A stretch of DNA of 64,000 bases from Tepidimicrobium xylanilyticum (GTDB lineage: Bacteria; Bacillota; Clostridia; Tissierellales; Tepidimicrobiaceae). The position numbers and the translations under genes were made by a program. Location of the stretch: positions 1 through 64,000 of the forward strand of contig NZ_FNNG01000012.1 of NCBI RefSeq assembly GCF_900106765.1, written 5' to 3'. The notes under the pieces are model-generated. The model did not search any database and was not told the origin of the DNA. It saw only the letters and a list, made by a program, of their open reading frames with translations. Shown here one piece after another: positions 1-8,698 of the stretch. Within the stretch, counting starts at the first letter, position 1. Each line of letters starts with the position of its first letter.

Positions 1-804
1 GTAGCTAGTGGTAATGAAAAAGGCCATGTAGAAAGAGGAATAGAATTTGTCAGGAGAAAGGTTTTCTCAAGTAAAAGTGAATTTGATTCAGTAGAGGAAG
101 CAAACAAACACCTAAAAGAAACACTAGATAAACTTAATTCTAGAGAAAGAAACTGGTTAAAAAACAAGAGTCCAAAAGATATCCTAGGGAAAGAATTGGA
201 TTATCTACTACCTTTAAAACCATCTTACGATACAGCTAGAAGAATAGAAGTTAGAGTTAATAAATATAGCGTAATTAATATAGATCAAAACAAATATTCA
301 GTACCAGATTACCTTGTAGGTAAATTTGTGATGGCTAAAATATATCCAGACACAATAGAAATATTCTACAAAGATAAGCTAATAGCAAGCCATAAAAGAT
401 CATACTTAAATCACAACTGGACAGTAGACATAAATCATTTTATCCATACATTAAAAAAGAAGCCTGGAGCGCTGCATTCTTGTGTAGGTAGACATCAGCT
501 CTCTCCAGAACTTCAAGAAGTATATCAAAAATATTATACCAATAATCCTAAGGATTTCATAGTACTTTTAGAACTGATAAAAGAAAAAGATTTAGAAAGT
601 GTGTTAGATGCCATAAAAGAACTAGAAAAAATCAAGGTAGAGATGGTAAATACAGACAATATCAAAAATATAATTTTCAAATCTCCCACTATGGATAATC
701 CTTTGGGAAGTGAAGATATATCAATACAAAAAGCATCTTTGGAGCAAATTTCAATTTTAAATGAGATGTTTAAACTAAATTCGGTGGGAGGTTATGAAAA
801 TTGA
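1..804 (+). CDS. istA: IS21-family transposase IstA, C-terminal part
   Basis: The frame is open from base 1, so the gene is cut by the window edge. An internal TTG at 196 is not its start. The first visible residues (GNEKGHVERGIEFVRRKVF) match the end of the DDE integrase core of IS21 transposases, where the GNEKG...E segment carries the last acidic catalytic residue. The C-terminal beta-barrel region follows (KYSVPDYLVGKFV). IstA catalyses cut and strand transfer of the element. Its stop overlaps the TTG start of istB by 4 bp (TTGA), which implies translational coupling, as is usual for IS21. Confidence 0.93.
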   Translation, partial: VASGNEKGHVERGIEFVRRKVFSSKSEFDSVEEANKHLKETLDKLNSRERNWLKNKSPKDILGKELDYLLPLKPSYDTARRIEVRVNKYSVINIDQNKYSVPDYLVGKFVMAKIYPDTIEIFYKDKLIASHKRSYLNHNWTVDINHFIHTLKKKPGALHSCVGRHQLSPELQEVYQKYYTNNPKDFIVLLELIKEKDLESVLDAIKELEKIKVEMVNTDNIKNIIFKSPTMDNPLGSEDISIQKASLEQISILNEMFKLNSVGGYEN

Positions 805-1559
805 ATGAGATAATAAGTGAAATCAAAGAATATGTTAAAGAGCTTAAGATACCAGGAATAAATCAGGGATTAAGGATGAAGATTGAAGAAGCATACAAGC
901 TAAATCAGCCCTATGAAGAGCTTTTAAGGGACATTTTCATGGAAGCCTATGATATGAGAATGGAAAATGGTAGGAAAAACAGGATTAGAAATGCTCGTTT
1001 TCCATACAAAAAATACTTAGATGAACTTCAGGTAGATTATCTACCTGAAGATGCTAAAAAGAAGTTTAAAGAGCTTAAAACCTTAAGATTCATAGAAGAA
1101 GGCAGAAACATAATCTTAGCAGGAAACCCTGGCACTGGAAAGACCCATTTATCAATAGGCCTTGGTATTAATGCCTGTAATAAGGGGTATAAGGTGTTTT
1201 TCACCACAGCCGCATCCTTAATAAACGAGCTTAAGGAAACCAAGAGTGATAAAAAGCTATATACATTTGAGAAGAGATTTGAAAAATATGACCTAATAAT
1301 TTTAGATGAATTAGGATACATCTCCTTTGACAAGGAAGGTAGTGAGCTTTTATTTACATTTCTTTCATTAAGAGCAGAGAGAAAATCAACCATAATAACT
1401 ACAAACCTATCCTTTGATAGATGGAATGAAATATTTAATGATGCAGTTCTAACAGCTGCACTAATTGATAGGATGACCCATAAATCCTATGTGTTAAATA
1501 TGAATGGTGAATCTTACAGAATAAAAGAAACCAGAGAGTGGTTAGAAAAGAGCAATTAA
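801..1559 (+). CDS. istB: IS21 helper ATPase IstB
   Basis: This 252-aa AAA+ ATPase has the normal IstB length. Walker A is GNPGTGKTHLS near residue 108, Walker B is LIILDELGY near residue 165, and a sensor-like IITTNLSF follows near 198. IstB assembles on DNA and activates IstA for target selection. The TTG start overlaps the istA stop, and the reading frame is intact, so the element may still be active if istA is complete upstream. It is a distant relative of the DnaC/DnaI loader at 38600-39595 but is clearly the IS form from context. Confidence 0.95.
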   Translation: MNEIISEIKEYVKELKIPGINQGLRMKIEEAYKLNQPYEELLRDIFMEAYDMRMENGRKNRIRNARFPYKKYLDELQVDYLPEDAKKKFKELKTLRFIEEGRNIILAGNPGTGKTHLSIGLGINACNKGYKVFFTTAASLINELKETKSDKKLYTFEKRFEKYDLIILDELGYISFDKEGSELLFTFLSLRAERKSTIITTNLSFDRWNEIFNDAVLTAALIDRMTHKSYVLNMNGESYRIKETREWLEKSN

Positions 1560-2772
1560 TTTTTTATTTCAACTGGCCCAGTTTTCGATTGAAATATGGT
1601 ACAGTTTTCGGTTGACAAATACAATAGAACTAAATTCTTTCCTTTTAACCCTATCTTATTCATCCGTGTACTTCTATACAATATTCCTGAATAGCCTTTG
1701 CTGATTAAATGATTCGCTAGATAATGAAATGGTACATATGCTTTAAGTTCTGGGTCTTCTTCAATATCAACTGGTAAGAAAACCGCTTCATCAATGCTTT
1801 TCATAATTAAATTAGCCAAGTAAATCTCCGTTTCTTTCCTAATTATAGACCTTATCTGTTTATCTTTCATCTCTTTCTCTATAATTTTCTTAATTGCTTC
1901 TTCTTTTTTCAGGCTAGTTCTTATTTCTTCTTGATATTTTTTATTAGTAAGAATCTCATTCACTTTCACTTCAATTATTGTATTTATAAATTCCTCTGAT
2001 TTTCCATCTATTTCATCATAACCTATATCTTCATAACACAAATTAATAATTTTACCATCGCTTTTTACAGGTTTGAATTTACATATACTTACATATTCAT
2101 CCTTTTTTAATCTTATCTCTTCAAAACAAGTTTTTTCTATAAAATTAATAACTTCATCGTACTGCTTAACTTCCTCATCCAAACATAAATAAATAAAAGC
2201 AACGCCTTCAGGATTCCATCTATTTTTTTTGCATATTCTTCTTTTGGAATCATTCTTTCGTAATTATTAAAATGCTTACCTCTTTGCGCTCTATATAAAT
2301 TTTTTAAATCCCCTAACTTTTTTACAAAGATATTTTCATATTTAGAAATACAACTTTCATGTATATCATCAAAAACTTCAAGAAAACTTTTCTCCGTAAC
2401 AGTATCACTTTTCTTTTCAATTATACTATTCCAATGATTAAATATTTGACATTGAAGATTCTCCCTATATGTATCTTTAAATATAGAGACAATATCACCA
2501 ATAAAATAATTATAGCGTTGCAAATATTTTAGATATTGTTCAAAAAAGTTATCTATCATTAGTTTTTTCTGACTTTCACTAAAATCATTACAAACATCAA
2601 GTATGGCCTTACATGTATTATTTAAAGCATTTATTATTATATATATAAATTGTCTCTTCTTTGTATCATTAATGCTTTCTAAAGCCCTTCTTAAAATAGT
2701 GAATTTGAATTCATGTTCATAAATATCGACCATTCTATTTAACTCAAATGTTAATCGATAGTTATAAAACAT
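1556..2772 (-). pseudogene. RES-domain protein, frameshifted and cut by the IS
   Basis: Two overlapping frames together make one RES-domain protein. The upstream frame (ATG at 2772 after a GGGGAGG ribosome site) gives an N-terminal helical region of about 190 aa and then LYRAQRG, the start of a RES domain. At an A8 run (plus-strand T8 at 2223-2230) the homology moves to the other frame, which continues RWNPEGVAFIYL...YLANHLISKGYSGILYRS...GKNLVLLYL. One extra A would join them. The last 20 residues of the second frame (STENCTIF...) are translated IS21 end, so the natural C-terminus is lost. RES proteins are toxin-type NAD+-degrading enzymes. The gene is called broken, although slippage at A8 could still make some fused product. 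Confidence 0.75.
1571..1617. repeat. IS21 right-end repeats
   Basis: Two direct copies of CAGTTTTCG(A/G)TTGA lie at 1579-1592 and 1602-1615, followed by CA. IS21-family ends typically carry such multiple transposase-binding repeats. The final bases are the probable outer end. Confidence 0.65.
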
Positions 2773-2840
2773 TACCAAATCCTCCCCATTTTTTAGCGTT
2801 CACAATTATATTTTAAACATATATTAAATCTTTAAATTAA

Positions 2841-3989
2841 TCATTTATATAATGCCCTAAATTCATATAACGCTCTGTTTAATGTCAATCCTGTTGATAA
2901 CCTACGCTTACATTCTTTAGCATAAAATTCATTACTTATATCAATTTTATAATATCTCTTGTCTGCTTCGACTATATATGATTCAATTAGGTCTTGTTTG
3001 TTTTCAACATAAAATTCAAATTCTGACTTTTCTTCTTCATTTTCAAAATATAAAACTACCTCATCAAACCTTCTCTTTGCATATACCTCTTCTTCATTTT
3101 CTTCATCAAAAAGAAACTGCTGTAATTTATAATCTATGCTATCTTTTAAAAAATATTTGTATGTGAATTTATGGTTATGCCCCCATTCATCATAACCTGC
3201 AAAGCCCCATCTTGGCACAGGCGTTTCATACCTCCCACTATCAAGCACAACTAATTGAAACTCTTTTAACACCGTTCCACTGCACATTATCTTTAGATTT
3301 TTATACATAAATCGTGAATTTCTTTGAGAATATACATAGAATTCACCTGCATCCCTATCATATTCATCATCATATTCTACTTCTAACTTAAATTCAGGCT
3401 TATAAATATTATAGTAAGTATTTTCATTCTGTGACCATTCTAATTTATTCTCCAATCTTTTGGCTATCTGTAATAATGGAGGTTGTGTTAATCCGAACCT
3501 TTTCTTCCAAAGCATCTCTATCTGTTGTATAGTTGCATTTTGGTTTATGGGAGTATTCCTATCTCCAATCCTTGTGTATATATATCCTTCTCTAATATTA
3601 TTGTATTTTTTACCCCTAGTCTTCAAATAAAAAGGCACATTATATGAATTGAATATGGTTAAAACATCTATTTCTTTTCCCTCAATTTTTATTGTATCCA
3701 AACGAACTTCAGGAATATTATCACCAGCAAAAACTGTATTCGAAAGCAAGTCCAGTATATCTGCTTGCCTTCTTCTGTTTTCTTCACCTACACCAACTAT
3801 TTCACCTGAATCAGATACACCAATTATTAAATAGCAATCCTTATCATGCACTGTATTTGCAAAACAAAGGATATCATGTAATAATCTTTCATTATCTTTA
3901 TGCCATTCCTGTTTAAAATCCCAATATTCACCTTCTGATTTTCTATCAATTAAGTTTTTTATTTTTGATTTAATATTTATATAATTCAT
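2841..3989 (-). CDS. AlbA_2/Schlafen-type putative DNA-binding protein
   Basis: This is a 382-aa protein. Residues about 12-160 match the AlbA_2 (Schlafen AAA_4) fold: the family's E-x-x-x-x-DFK motif (EGEYWDFKQEW), then DILCFANTVHDKDCYLIIGVSDSGEIVGV and RIGDRNTP. The remaining 220 residues are acidic and not recognised. Members of this family occur as transcription regulators, in toxin-antitoxin-like pairs and in defence clusters. Here the gene lies next to the broken RES toxin-like gene and the IS, with 62 bp between them, which suggests an accessory or defence origin. The function is not known. Confidence 0.7.
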   Translation of the reverse strand: MNYINIKSKIKNLIDRKSEGEYWDFKQEWHKDNERLLHDILCFANTVHDKDCYLIIGVSDSGEIVGVGEENRRRQADILDLLSNTVFAGDNIPEVRLDTIKIEGKEIDVLTIFNSYNVPFYLKTRGKKYNNIREGYIYTRIGDRNTPINQNATIQQIEMLWKKRFGLTQPPLLQIAKRLENKLEWSQNENTYYNIYKPEFKLEVEYDDEYDRDAGEFYVYSQRNSRFMYKNLKIMCSGTVLKEFQLVVLDSGRYETPVPRWGFAGYDEWGHNHKFTYKYFLKDSIDYKLQQFLFDEENEEEVYAKRRFDEVVLYFENEEEKSEFEFYVENKQDLIESYIVEADKRYYKIDISNEFYAKECKRRLSTGLTLNRALYEFRALYK

Positions 3990-5058
3990 AAACCCACATC
4001 TCCAAATTTAAATTTATTAATTTAAAAACCTATCCCATAATACCACTTTATTTCCATTTTAATATAACTTAATCCTTCACGAAAGAAACTTTTCTGTTTT
4101 TAAATTCTTTACTAATCATATTATAAACAGAAAAAATACGCCAAGTTCTTGTAAAAATAAAATAATGTCCTATTTTATTTTTCCTTTTATTCACATTACT
4201 GTTATATTTCATATGATTTATCCCCATTCTTGTTTCATAAAATGTGAATAAAATCCTAATACAAGAACTTTATTTTCTTTTTGCAATTACTTTTCTGCGA
4301 TAAAAGGACTTTTTTGTTTCTTACAATTTTAACCATGCTATTTTTTGAAACAGAAAAAAAGGCCTATGTTGTATAGAAAAAGTAAATAAATTGCTTTCAC
4401 AAATTACCTTTAAATACCATATACCTTTATCCTAAAACCTTATCTAAACCTTGTATTCTCAACACTTTCCCTTATTCCTTATCCCTTTTTATAAAACTAC
4501 TTTATTTTATTTTTGCAACAACTAATTAACCCCTATTTTAAGCCCAAAATGTTTCCTATTTTCCTTACCCCTTTTTCCTTAATCCTAACTATATGTAACC
4601 CAAACAAACTTCTTTCCTTTTTCAAATAAACTCCTTTCACAAATCCCCCTCAAACCCTTGAAAACACTGGCTTGTTATTCCTTGCCAATTTCCCATTTAA
4701 TTCCTATTCACTTAATCTTTACTCCTTAAAGTCCTTTCATTCCTAAATTTTTAGGTCAAAAAATGAAAATAAAATGATTATAGGATTGAGGGTTTAGGGG
4801 GAAGGATTAAGGGGGGATTTTGTCCATTTCCTCTTCCATTTTCTTTTCCATTCAATCTCTCAATCCATTGATTTTACTGAATTTAAACCTTATCCCTTAT
4901 TCCTTTTCACCTTAAAATTCCTAATAAAAAAACATGGCCTACAGGGTATTTCCTTATCCCTAATAAACCATGTTTCCTAAAAGTACTTTATTTACTCCTT
5001 CTCAAACATTTGAAAAATGAAAGGAGTTTATTTGATGTAGACAAATATCTACTTTGCA
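3990..5058. other. gene-free, repeat-rich intergenic region
   Basis: No convincing coding region is visible on either strand in this stretch of about 1 kb. The plus strand is strikingly rich in C and T. It contains several imperfect hairpins, for example AAGTTCTTGTA near 4143 against TACAAGAACTT near 4261, TTTCTGTTT/AAACAGAAA pairs near 4092-4133, and AAACATGG/CCATGTTT near 4931-4974. It also has similar direct segments (AAATAAAxTxCTTTCACAAAT near 4384 and 4624). Confidence 0.6.
4623..5034. repeat. 412-bp segment bounded by a 17-bp inverted repeat
   Basis: CAAATAAACTCCTTTCA at 4623-4639 is repeated perfectly in inverted orientation as TGAAAGGAGTTTATTTG at 5018-5034, just downstream of recR on its coding strand. 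The enclosed DNA has no ORF but has G-rich and C-rich partner tracts near 4645 and 4790-4820. It could be a relic of a non-autonomous mobile element or a structured transcript. Confidence 0.5.
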
Positions 5059-5658
5059 TCATAGTTCTCTTCTATTTTCCATAGCCTTAGAAAGGGTTAC
5101 TTCATCAAAATATTCTAAATCTCCTCCTACTGGTATGCCATGGGCAATTCTTGTGGTCTTTATTCCTAAAGGTTTTAATAGCTTTGCAATATATAAGGAT
5201 GTAGCTTCACCTTCTACCGTTGGGTTTAAAGCTAATATTATTTCCTTGACCTGCTTATTATAGACCCTGTCTAGTAATTCCTTTATTCTTATTTCATCAG
5301 GTCCTATATCCTTAATAGGGGATATGACCCCATGGAGCACATGGTAAAGTCCTTTGTACTCTCTTATTTTCTCCATAGCAACCACATCTCGAGGCCCTTC
5401 AACAACACAAATTGTACTTTCATCTCTATTAGGATTTTTACAGACATTACAAAATTCATCATCCGTTAAATTAAAACATTGTTTGCAGTAATGAATTTTC
5501 TCCTTAGCATTTATTATTGAATTGGCTAACTTTTCTACCTCTAAAGGATCCATTTCTAAAACATATAGGGCTAGCCTTTGGGCCGTTTTTTTCCCTATGC
5601 CTGGGAGTTTAGAAAATTGCTCTATTAAATCTGCTATAGGCAATGCGTAGTAGTCCAT
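5059..5658 (-). CDS. recR: recombination mediator RecR
   Basis: This is a 199-aa protein of normal RecR length. An N-terminal helix-hairpin-helix ([15 protein letters not shown], residues 17-31) is followed by a Cys4 zinc finger (CKQC...CNVC near 58-73), a Toprim domain opening with [12 protein letters not shown], and a C-terminal Walker-like segment (GHGIPVG-type, here [12 protein letters not shown]). RecR acts with RecF/RecO to load RecA at gaps. It is the last gene of dnaX-ybaB-recR, a conserved Bacillota order, 16 bp after ybaB. Repeat-rich DNA follows it. Confidence 0.97.
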   Translation of the reverse strand: MDYYALPIADLIEQFSKLPGIGKKTAQRLALYVLEMDPLEVEKLANSIINAKEKIHYCKQCFNLTDDEFCNVCKNPNRDESTICVVEGPRDVVAMEKIREYKGLYHVLHGVISPIKDIGPDEIRIKELLDRVYNKQVKEIILALNPTVEGEATSLYIAKLLKPLGIKTTRIAHGIPVGGDLEYFDEVTLSKAMENRREL

Positions 5659-5674
5659 TCAAATCAACCTTCCC

Positions 5675-6010
5675 TTAAAACAGGCCTGGTATATTCATAC
5701 CTCCTGTCAATTTGCTCATTTCCTTAGCTACCATTTCTTCAGCATTTCTTAAAGCCTCATTTACAGCAGCTAATACTAAATCCTGTAGCATTTCTACATC
5801 ATCAGGATCTACAACCGATTCGTCTATGGTAATAGATATAATTTCCTTTTTTCCATTGGCCCTAGCAATAACTGCTCCGCCTCCTGCGCTAGCTTCTACT
5901 TCAGTTTCCTCAAGCTGTTTTTGTAATTCTTCCATTTGCTTCTGCATTTTTTGCATCTGTTTCATCATATTTCCCATATTACCCATTCCTGGGAATCTGC
6001 CTTTTGCCAT
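5675..6010 (-). CDS. YbaB/EbfC nucleoid-associated protein
   Basis: This is a 111-aa protein with a Met/Gly/Gln-rich N-terminus ([21 protein letters not shown]), a coiled segment, and then the conserved [11 protein letters not shown]...[10 protein letters not shown] core and the [21 protein letters not shown] helix. These proteins are dimeric DNA-binding proteins of the nucleoid and are almost always encoded between dnaX and recR, as here. The start ATG at 6010 follows an AAAGGAG ribosome site. Confidence 0.95.
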   Translation of the reverse strand: MAKGRFPGMGNMGNMMKQMQKMQKQMEELQKQLEETEVEASAGGGAVIARANGKKEIISITIDESVVDPDDVEMLQDLVLAAVNEALRNAEEMVAKEMSKLTGGMNIPGLF

Positions 6011-6028
6011 ATTGATTCTCCTTTCATT

Positions 6029-7636
6029 TTATTCTATTTCAACAATATCCTCTCCAAAGAAGTCAATGACTCCCTGGAATTTATTCTCTTCTTCTATTTC
6101 CTCCTCAAAACTATCTTCCATTATGAAGTTTATCCTTATATCTTTATTAAAATAGGAGGAAGTAATTTTTTCTACAAGTTCTTTATTATTAGGCCTTTCC
6201 ATAGCTTCCTTATGAATTCCATAACCATCTTTATAAGCTATAAATAGGTTACCATCCTTATAGGATTTTACCTTTCCTTCTATTAAAAAAGCATGGGTTC
6301 TAATATTCTTTTCCTTTACAAAAGTCAATACCTTTTTCCATTCCTTCTTTATAGTTTCCAAAGACAATTCTTCTTTGCTATCGAGAGGCTGGATTGGTTC
6401 TATCTCTATAGTTTCCTCTTCCATTTGTGACTGTTCCAACTTCTTTTTAGGTTTTTCTACAGTTTTAGCTGCTACTGGTTTGCTAATCTCAATTTGTCCA
6501 GTATTGATAATTTCTTCTAGTCTCTTAATCCTTTCCTCTAAATTCATCTCATCTTCTAAGTTTACCAGTTTTATCATAGCCATTTCAAGTATTATTCTAG
6601 GTTGAGTAACCCATTTAGCTTGGTTTTCACTTTTATTCAATATATCTAAGGATTTTAGTATGAAATCTAGTGAGATATCTTGACTTTGTTGTATAAACTG
6701 ATCAATAACTTCCTCATCCAAATCTAACAAATCAATAGCATTTTTCGATGTTTTAACGATTAATAGATTTCGAAAATGAAGTATTAAATCTTTAATAAAC
6801 TGGTTTACATCCTTGCCTTGTTGTATTAGATCATCTATTTTAAATAAAAGGCTGTGCAGGTTATTATCTTTTACGTCCTCCACTATGGAAAATAATAAAT
6901 CCGTATTGGCTATTCCCAATACGTCCAATGCATCCTGATAGGTTAATTTCTCACCCTTATAGGATATACATTGGTCTAAAAGGCTTAGGGCATCTCTCAT
7001 AGCTCCATCGGAATTTCTTGCTATTAACTTTAAGGCCCTTTCTTCAACGAATATATTCAATTGGTTACATATATTCTTCATATTAGCTACAATATCCTTT
7101 GTTGTAATCCTCCTAAAATCAAATCTTTGGCATCTAGAAAGGATGGTTTGAGGTAGTCTCTCCTTTTCAGTAGTGGCCAATATGAATATTAAGTGTTTAG
7201 GCGGTTCTTCCAAGGTTTTTAATAGGGCATTAAAAGCTCCCTTTGACAGCATATGAACCTCATCTATTATATATACCTTATATTTGGTACGAGAAGGAGG
7301 GTAAACTACTTTATCCCTTAACTCCCTTATATCATCTACGCTATTATTGCTCGCAGCATCCATTTCTATTATATCCATTATGGATTCATCCAATATGCCC
7401 TTACATATTTCACATTTGTTACAAGGGTTGCCTTCAATTGGGTTTAAACAGTTAATTGCTCTTGAAAATATTTTAGCAGTAGAGGTTTTACCCGTTCCCT
7501 TAGTCCCAGAAAACAAATAGGCATGACCAATGTTTTGCTTTTTAATCTGATTCTTTAATGTTGTCGTTATATGTTTCTGCCCTAAAACTTCATCAAAAGT
7601 TCTTGGCCTATATTGTCTATATAATGCTTGATACAT
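6029..7636 (-). CDS. dnaX: DNA polymerase III subunit gamma/tau
   Basis: This 535-aa clamp-loader ATPase has Walker A GTKGTGKTSTAK near residue 45, a zinc-binding CNKCEIC region near 75, Walker B IIDEVHMLS near 120, and the SRC motif LSRCQRFDF near 170. Domain III and a Glu-rich linker follow (about 385-425). The C-terminal 110 residues form a tau-like domain. No slippery heptamer plus hairpin was recognised, so a separate gamma product is not claimed. It is the first gene of dnaX-ybaB-recR. Confidence 0.97.
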   Translation of the reverse strand: MYQALYRQYRPRTFDEVLGQKHITTTLKNQIKKQNIGHAYLFSGTKGTGKTSTAKIFSRAINCLNPIEGNPCNKCEICKGILDESIMDIIEMDAASNNSVDDIRELRDKVVYPPSRTKYKVYIIDEVHMLSKGAFNALLKTLEEPPKHLIFILATTEKERLPQTILSRCQRFDFRRITTKDIVANMKNICNQLNIFVEERALKLIARNSDGAMRDALSLLDQCISYKGEKLTYQDALDVLGIANTDLLFSIVEDVKDNNLHSLLFKIDDLIQQGKDVNQFIKDLILHFRNLLIVKTSKNAIDLLDLDEEVIDQFIQQSQDISLDFILKSLDILNKSENQAKWVTQPRIILEMAMIKLVNLEDEMNLEERIKRLEEIINTGQIEISKPVAAKTVEKPKKKLEQSQMEEETIEIEPIQPLDSKEELSLETIKKEWKKVLTFVKEKNIRTHAFLIEGKVKSYKDGNLFIAYKDGYGIHKEAMERPNNKELVEKITSSYFNKDIRINFIMEDSFEEEIEEENKFQGVIDFFGEDIVEIE

Positions 7637-7835
7637 ACAACCACCCTTAATTATTAATATATATATTATACCAGAAGGAAGGAATAATTACACTAAATTA
7701 ATGGTGGTTATGAATAATGACCTATTATAAATTATAAATTGGAAATTACGGATTTTATCCTTTTCAAAAGTAATGGTTGACATATTTGAATAATTTCTGT
7801 ATAATATAAATCTGTAGCAGATATTATTTGACTGT

Positions 7836-7928
7836 GGAGAGATGGCTGAGTCTGGTCGAAGGCGCACGACTGGAAATCGTGTATACCCCAAAAGGGTATC
7901 GAGGGTTCGAATCCCTCTCTCTCCGCCA
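7836..7928 (+). tRNA. tRNA-Ser(GGA)
   Basis: A class II tRNA with acceptor GGAGAGA/TCTCTCC, anticodon loop CTGGAAA (anticodon GGA), a long variable arm (TACCCCAAAAGGGTA), a GGTTCGAATCC T-arm and encoded CCA. It may be the tRNA sensed by the serS T-box in this window, whose apparent specifier is UCC. Confidence 0.97.
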
Positions 7929-7940
7929 TTTTAATTTTTA

Positions 7941-8206
7941 CCGTGCTAGATGGGGAGGTAGCGGTGCCCTGTAACCTGCAATCCGCTATAGCAGGATCGA
8001 ATTCCCAGTCTAGGCGTTTATATTTCAGGGTCTGCCCTGAATAAGTGGCGTTGACGAATGGGTCCTGCGCAACGGAAATCTATGAACCCCGTCAGGTCCG
8101 GGAGGAAGCAGCGGTAAGTAGACACTTTCGTGTGCCGCAGGGGTGCCTATTCCGAGCTAACTGTTCAGGTAACGCTTGGGATATGGCGGCGAAGCTGGGT
8201 GCACGG
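7941..8206 (+). ncRNA. ffs: signal recognition particle RNA, long Gram-positive form
   Basis: The conserved domain IV hairpin is visible: GTCAGGTCCGGGAGGAAGCAGCGGTAAG near 8091-8117 (quoted here as GTCAGGTCCGG and GGAAGCAGC). The ends CCGTGC at 7941 and GCACGG at 8201 pair, giving about 266 nt, the size of the Bacillus-type scRNA with an Alu domain. The order tRNA-Ser, ffs beside dnaX is common in Bacillota. A terminator hairpin follows. Confidence 0.93.
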
Positions 8207-8215
8207 TTACATAGC

Positions 8216-8248
8216 AAAAAAGCTGTGGAAATTTCCACAGCTTTTTTT
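8216..8248. terminator. bidirectional terminator, SRP RNA / fliS
   Basis: A perfect palindrome AGCTGTGGAAATTTCCACAG is flanked by A6 and T7 runs, so it can end the SRP RNA on the plus strand and the flagellar operon on the minus strand. Confidence 0.9.
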
Positions 8249-8687
8249 ATCCCTCAAAACTTTTGTTTTCTCTTAACGTATATTCCCCTAAATTACTCTT
8301 TCCATAGATTAAGCCTGCTACTGCTCTTGGCTTTTCCCTTACCTCTAATTCTTGAAAGCCTTCCAGTATAGGCATAATTACCTTAATATTGGTTTCAAAG
8401 GAGGATATGGATTTCTTTATTTCGCCTTCAGTCATGGTTTTATTGATAAAGAGGTAAATTTCCCGTAAGGTTGAAGAAATTTCATCATTTCCACTGAATT
8501 GAACTGTTAATTCAGTTAATATGGCCCTAGAGTTATTGTTTAACTCCGTTATTTTATCGTAATCTCCTTCTTCTATGGCAGATATACAATTCTTGAAATT
8601 CCCTATTAACCTTTCAAATAATATGGCAATTAAGCCTGCCTCATTGGTGGTGGAAATCCTCTTTTTTAATTCATTAATATCAGTCAT
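8247..8687 (-). CDS. fliS: FliS-like flagellin chaperone
   Basis: This is a 146-aa helical protein. The segment LIAILFERLIGNFKNCISAIEEGDYDKITELNNNSRAILTEL (about residues 18-60) has the FliS pattern (TxxELIxxLYxxAIxxxxxA...NxxKAxxII), although TxxEL is weak. FliS binds the C-terminal D0 helix of newly made flagellin and prevents early polymerisation. It is encoded 11 bp after the flagellin gene, which supports the assignment. It is diverged, so the symbol is a family-level call. Confidence 0.7.
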   Translation of the reverse strand: MTDINELKKRISTTNEAGLIAILFERLIGNFKNCISAIEEGDYDKITELNNNSRAILTELTVQFSGNDEISSTLREIYLFINKTMTEGEIKKSISSFETNIKVIMPILEGFQELEVREKPRAVAGLIYGKSNLGEYTLRENKSFEG

Positions 8688-8698
8688 CTAATCATCTC

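Larger units (their letters stand above)
1..1617 (+). mobile_element. IS21-family insertion sequence, right part
   Basis: The region holds the C-terminal part of istA, all of istB and a right end with two copies of a short motif. The left end lies outside the window. The right boundary is placed at the ...GGTTGACA end because the reading frame of the interrupted RES gene changes character there. The boundary is inferred from terminal-repeat appearance and from the broken neighbour; the target duplication cannot be seen without the left end. Confidence 0.85.

Noticed and set aside
1037-1393. 118-aa open frame antisense to istB
   Set aside because: It mirrors the well-supported IstB ORF, has no recognisable domain and no ribosome site.
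6029-7636. Programmed frameshift in dnaX
   Set aside because: No convincing slippery heptamer with a downstream hairpin was identified by eye.
7688-7929. Minus-strand ORFs over the tRNA-Ser region
   Set aside because: They are read through the tRNA gene and have no family features.
8045-8371. 108-aa plus-strand ORF over the SRP RNA
   Set aside because: It lies in a structured RNA gene and crosses its terminator.
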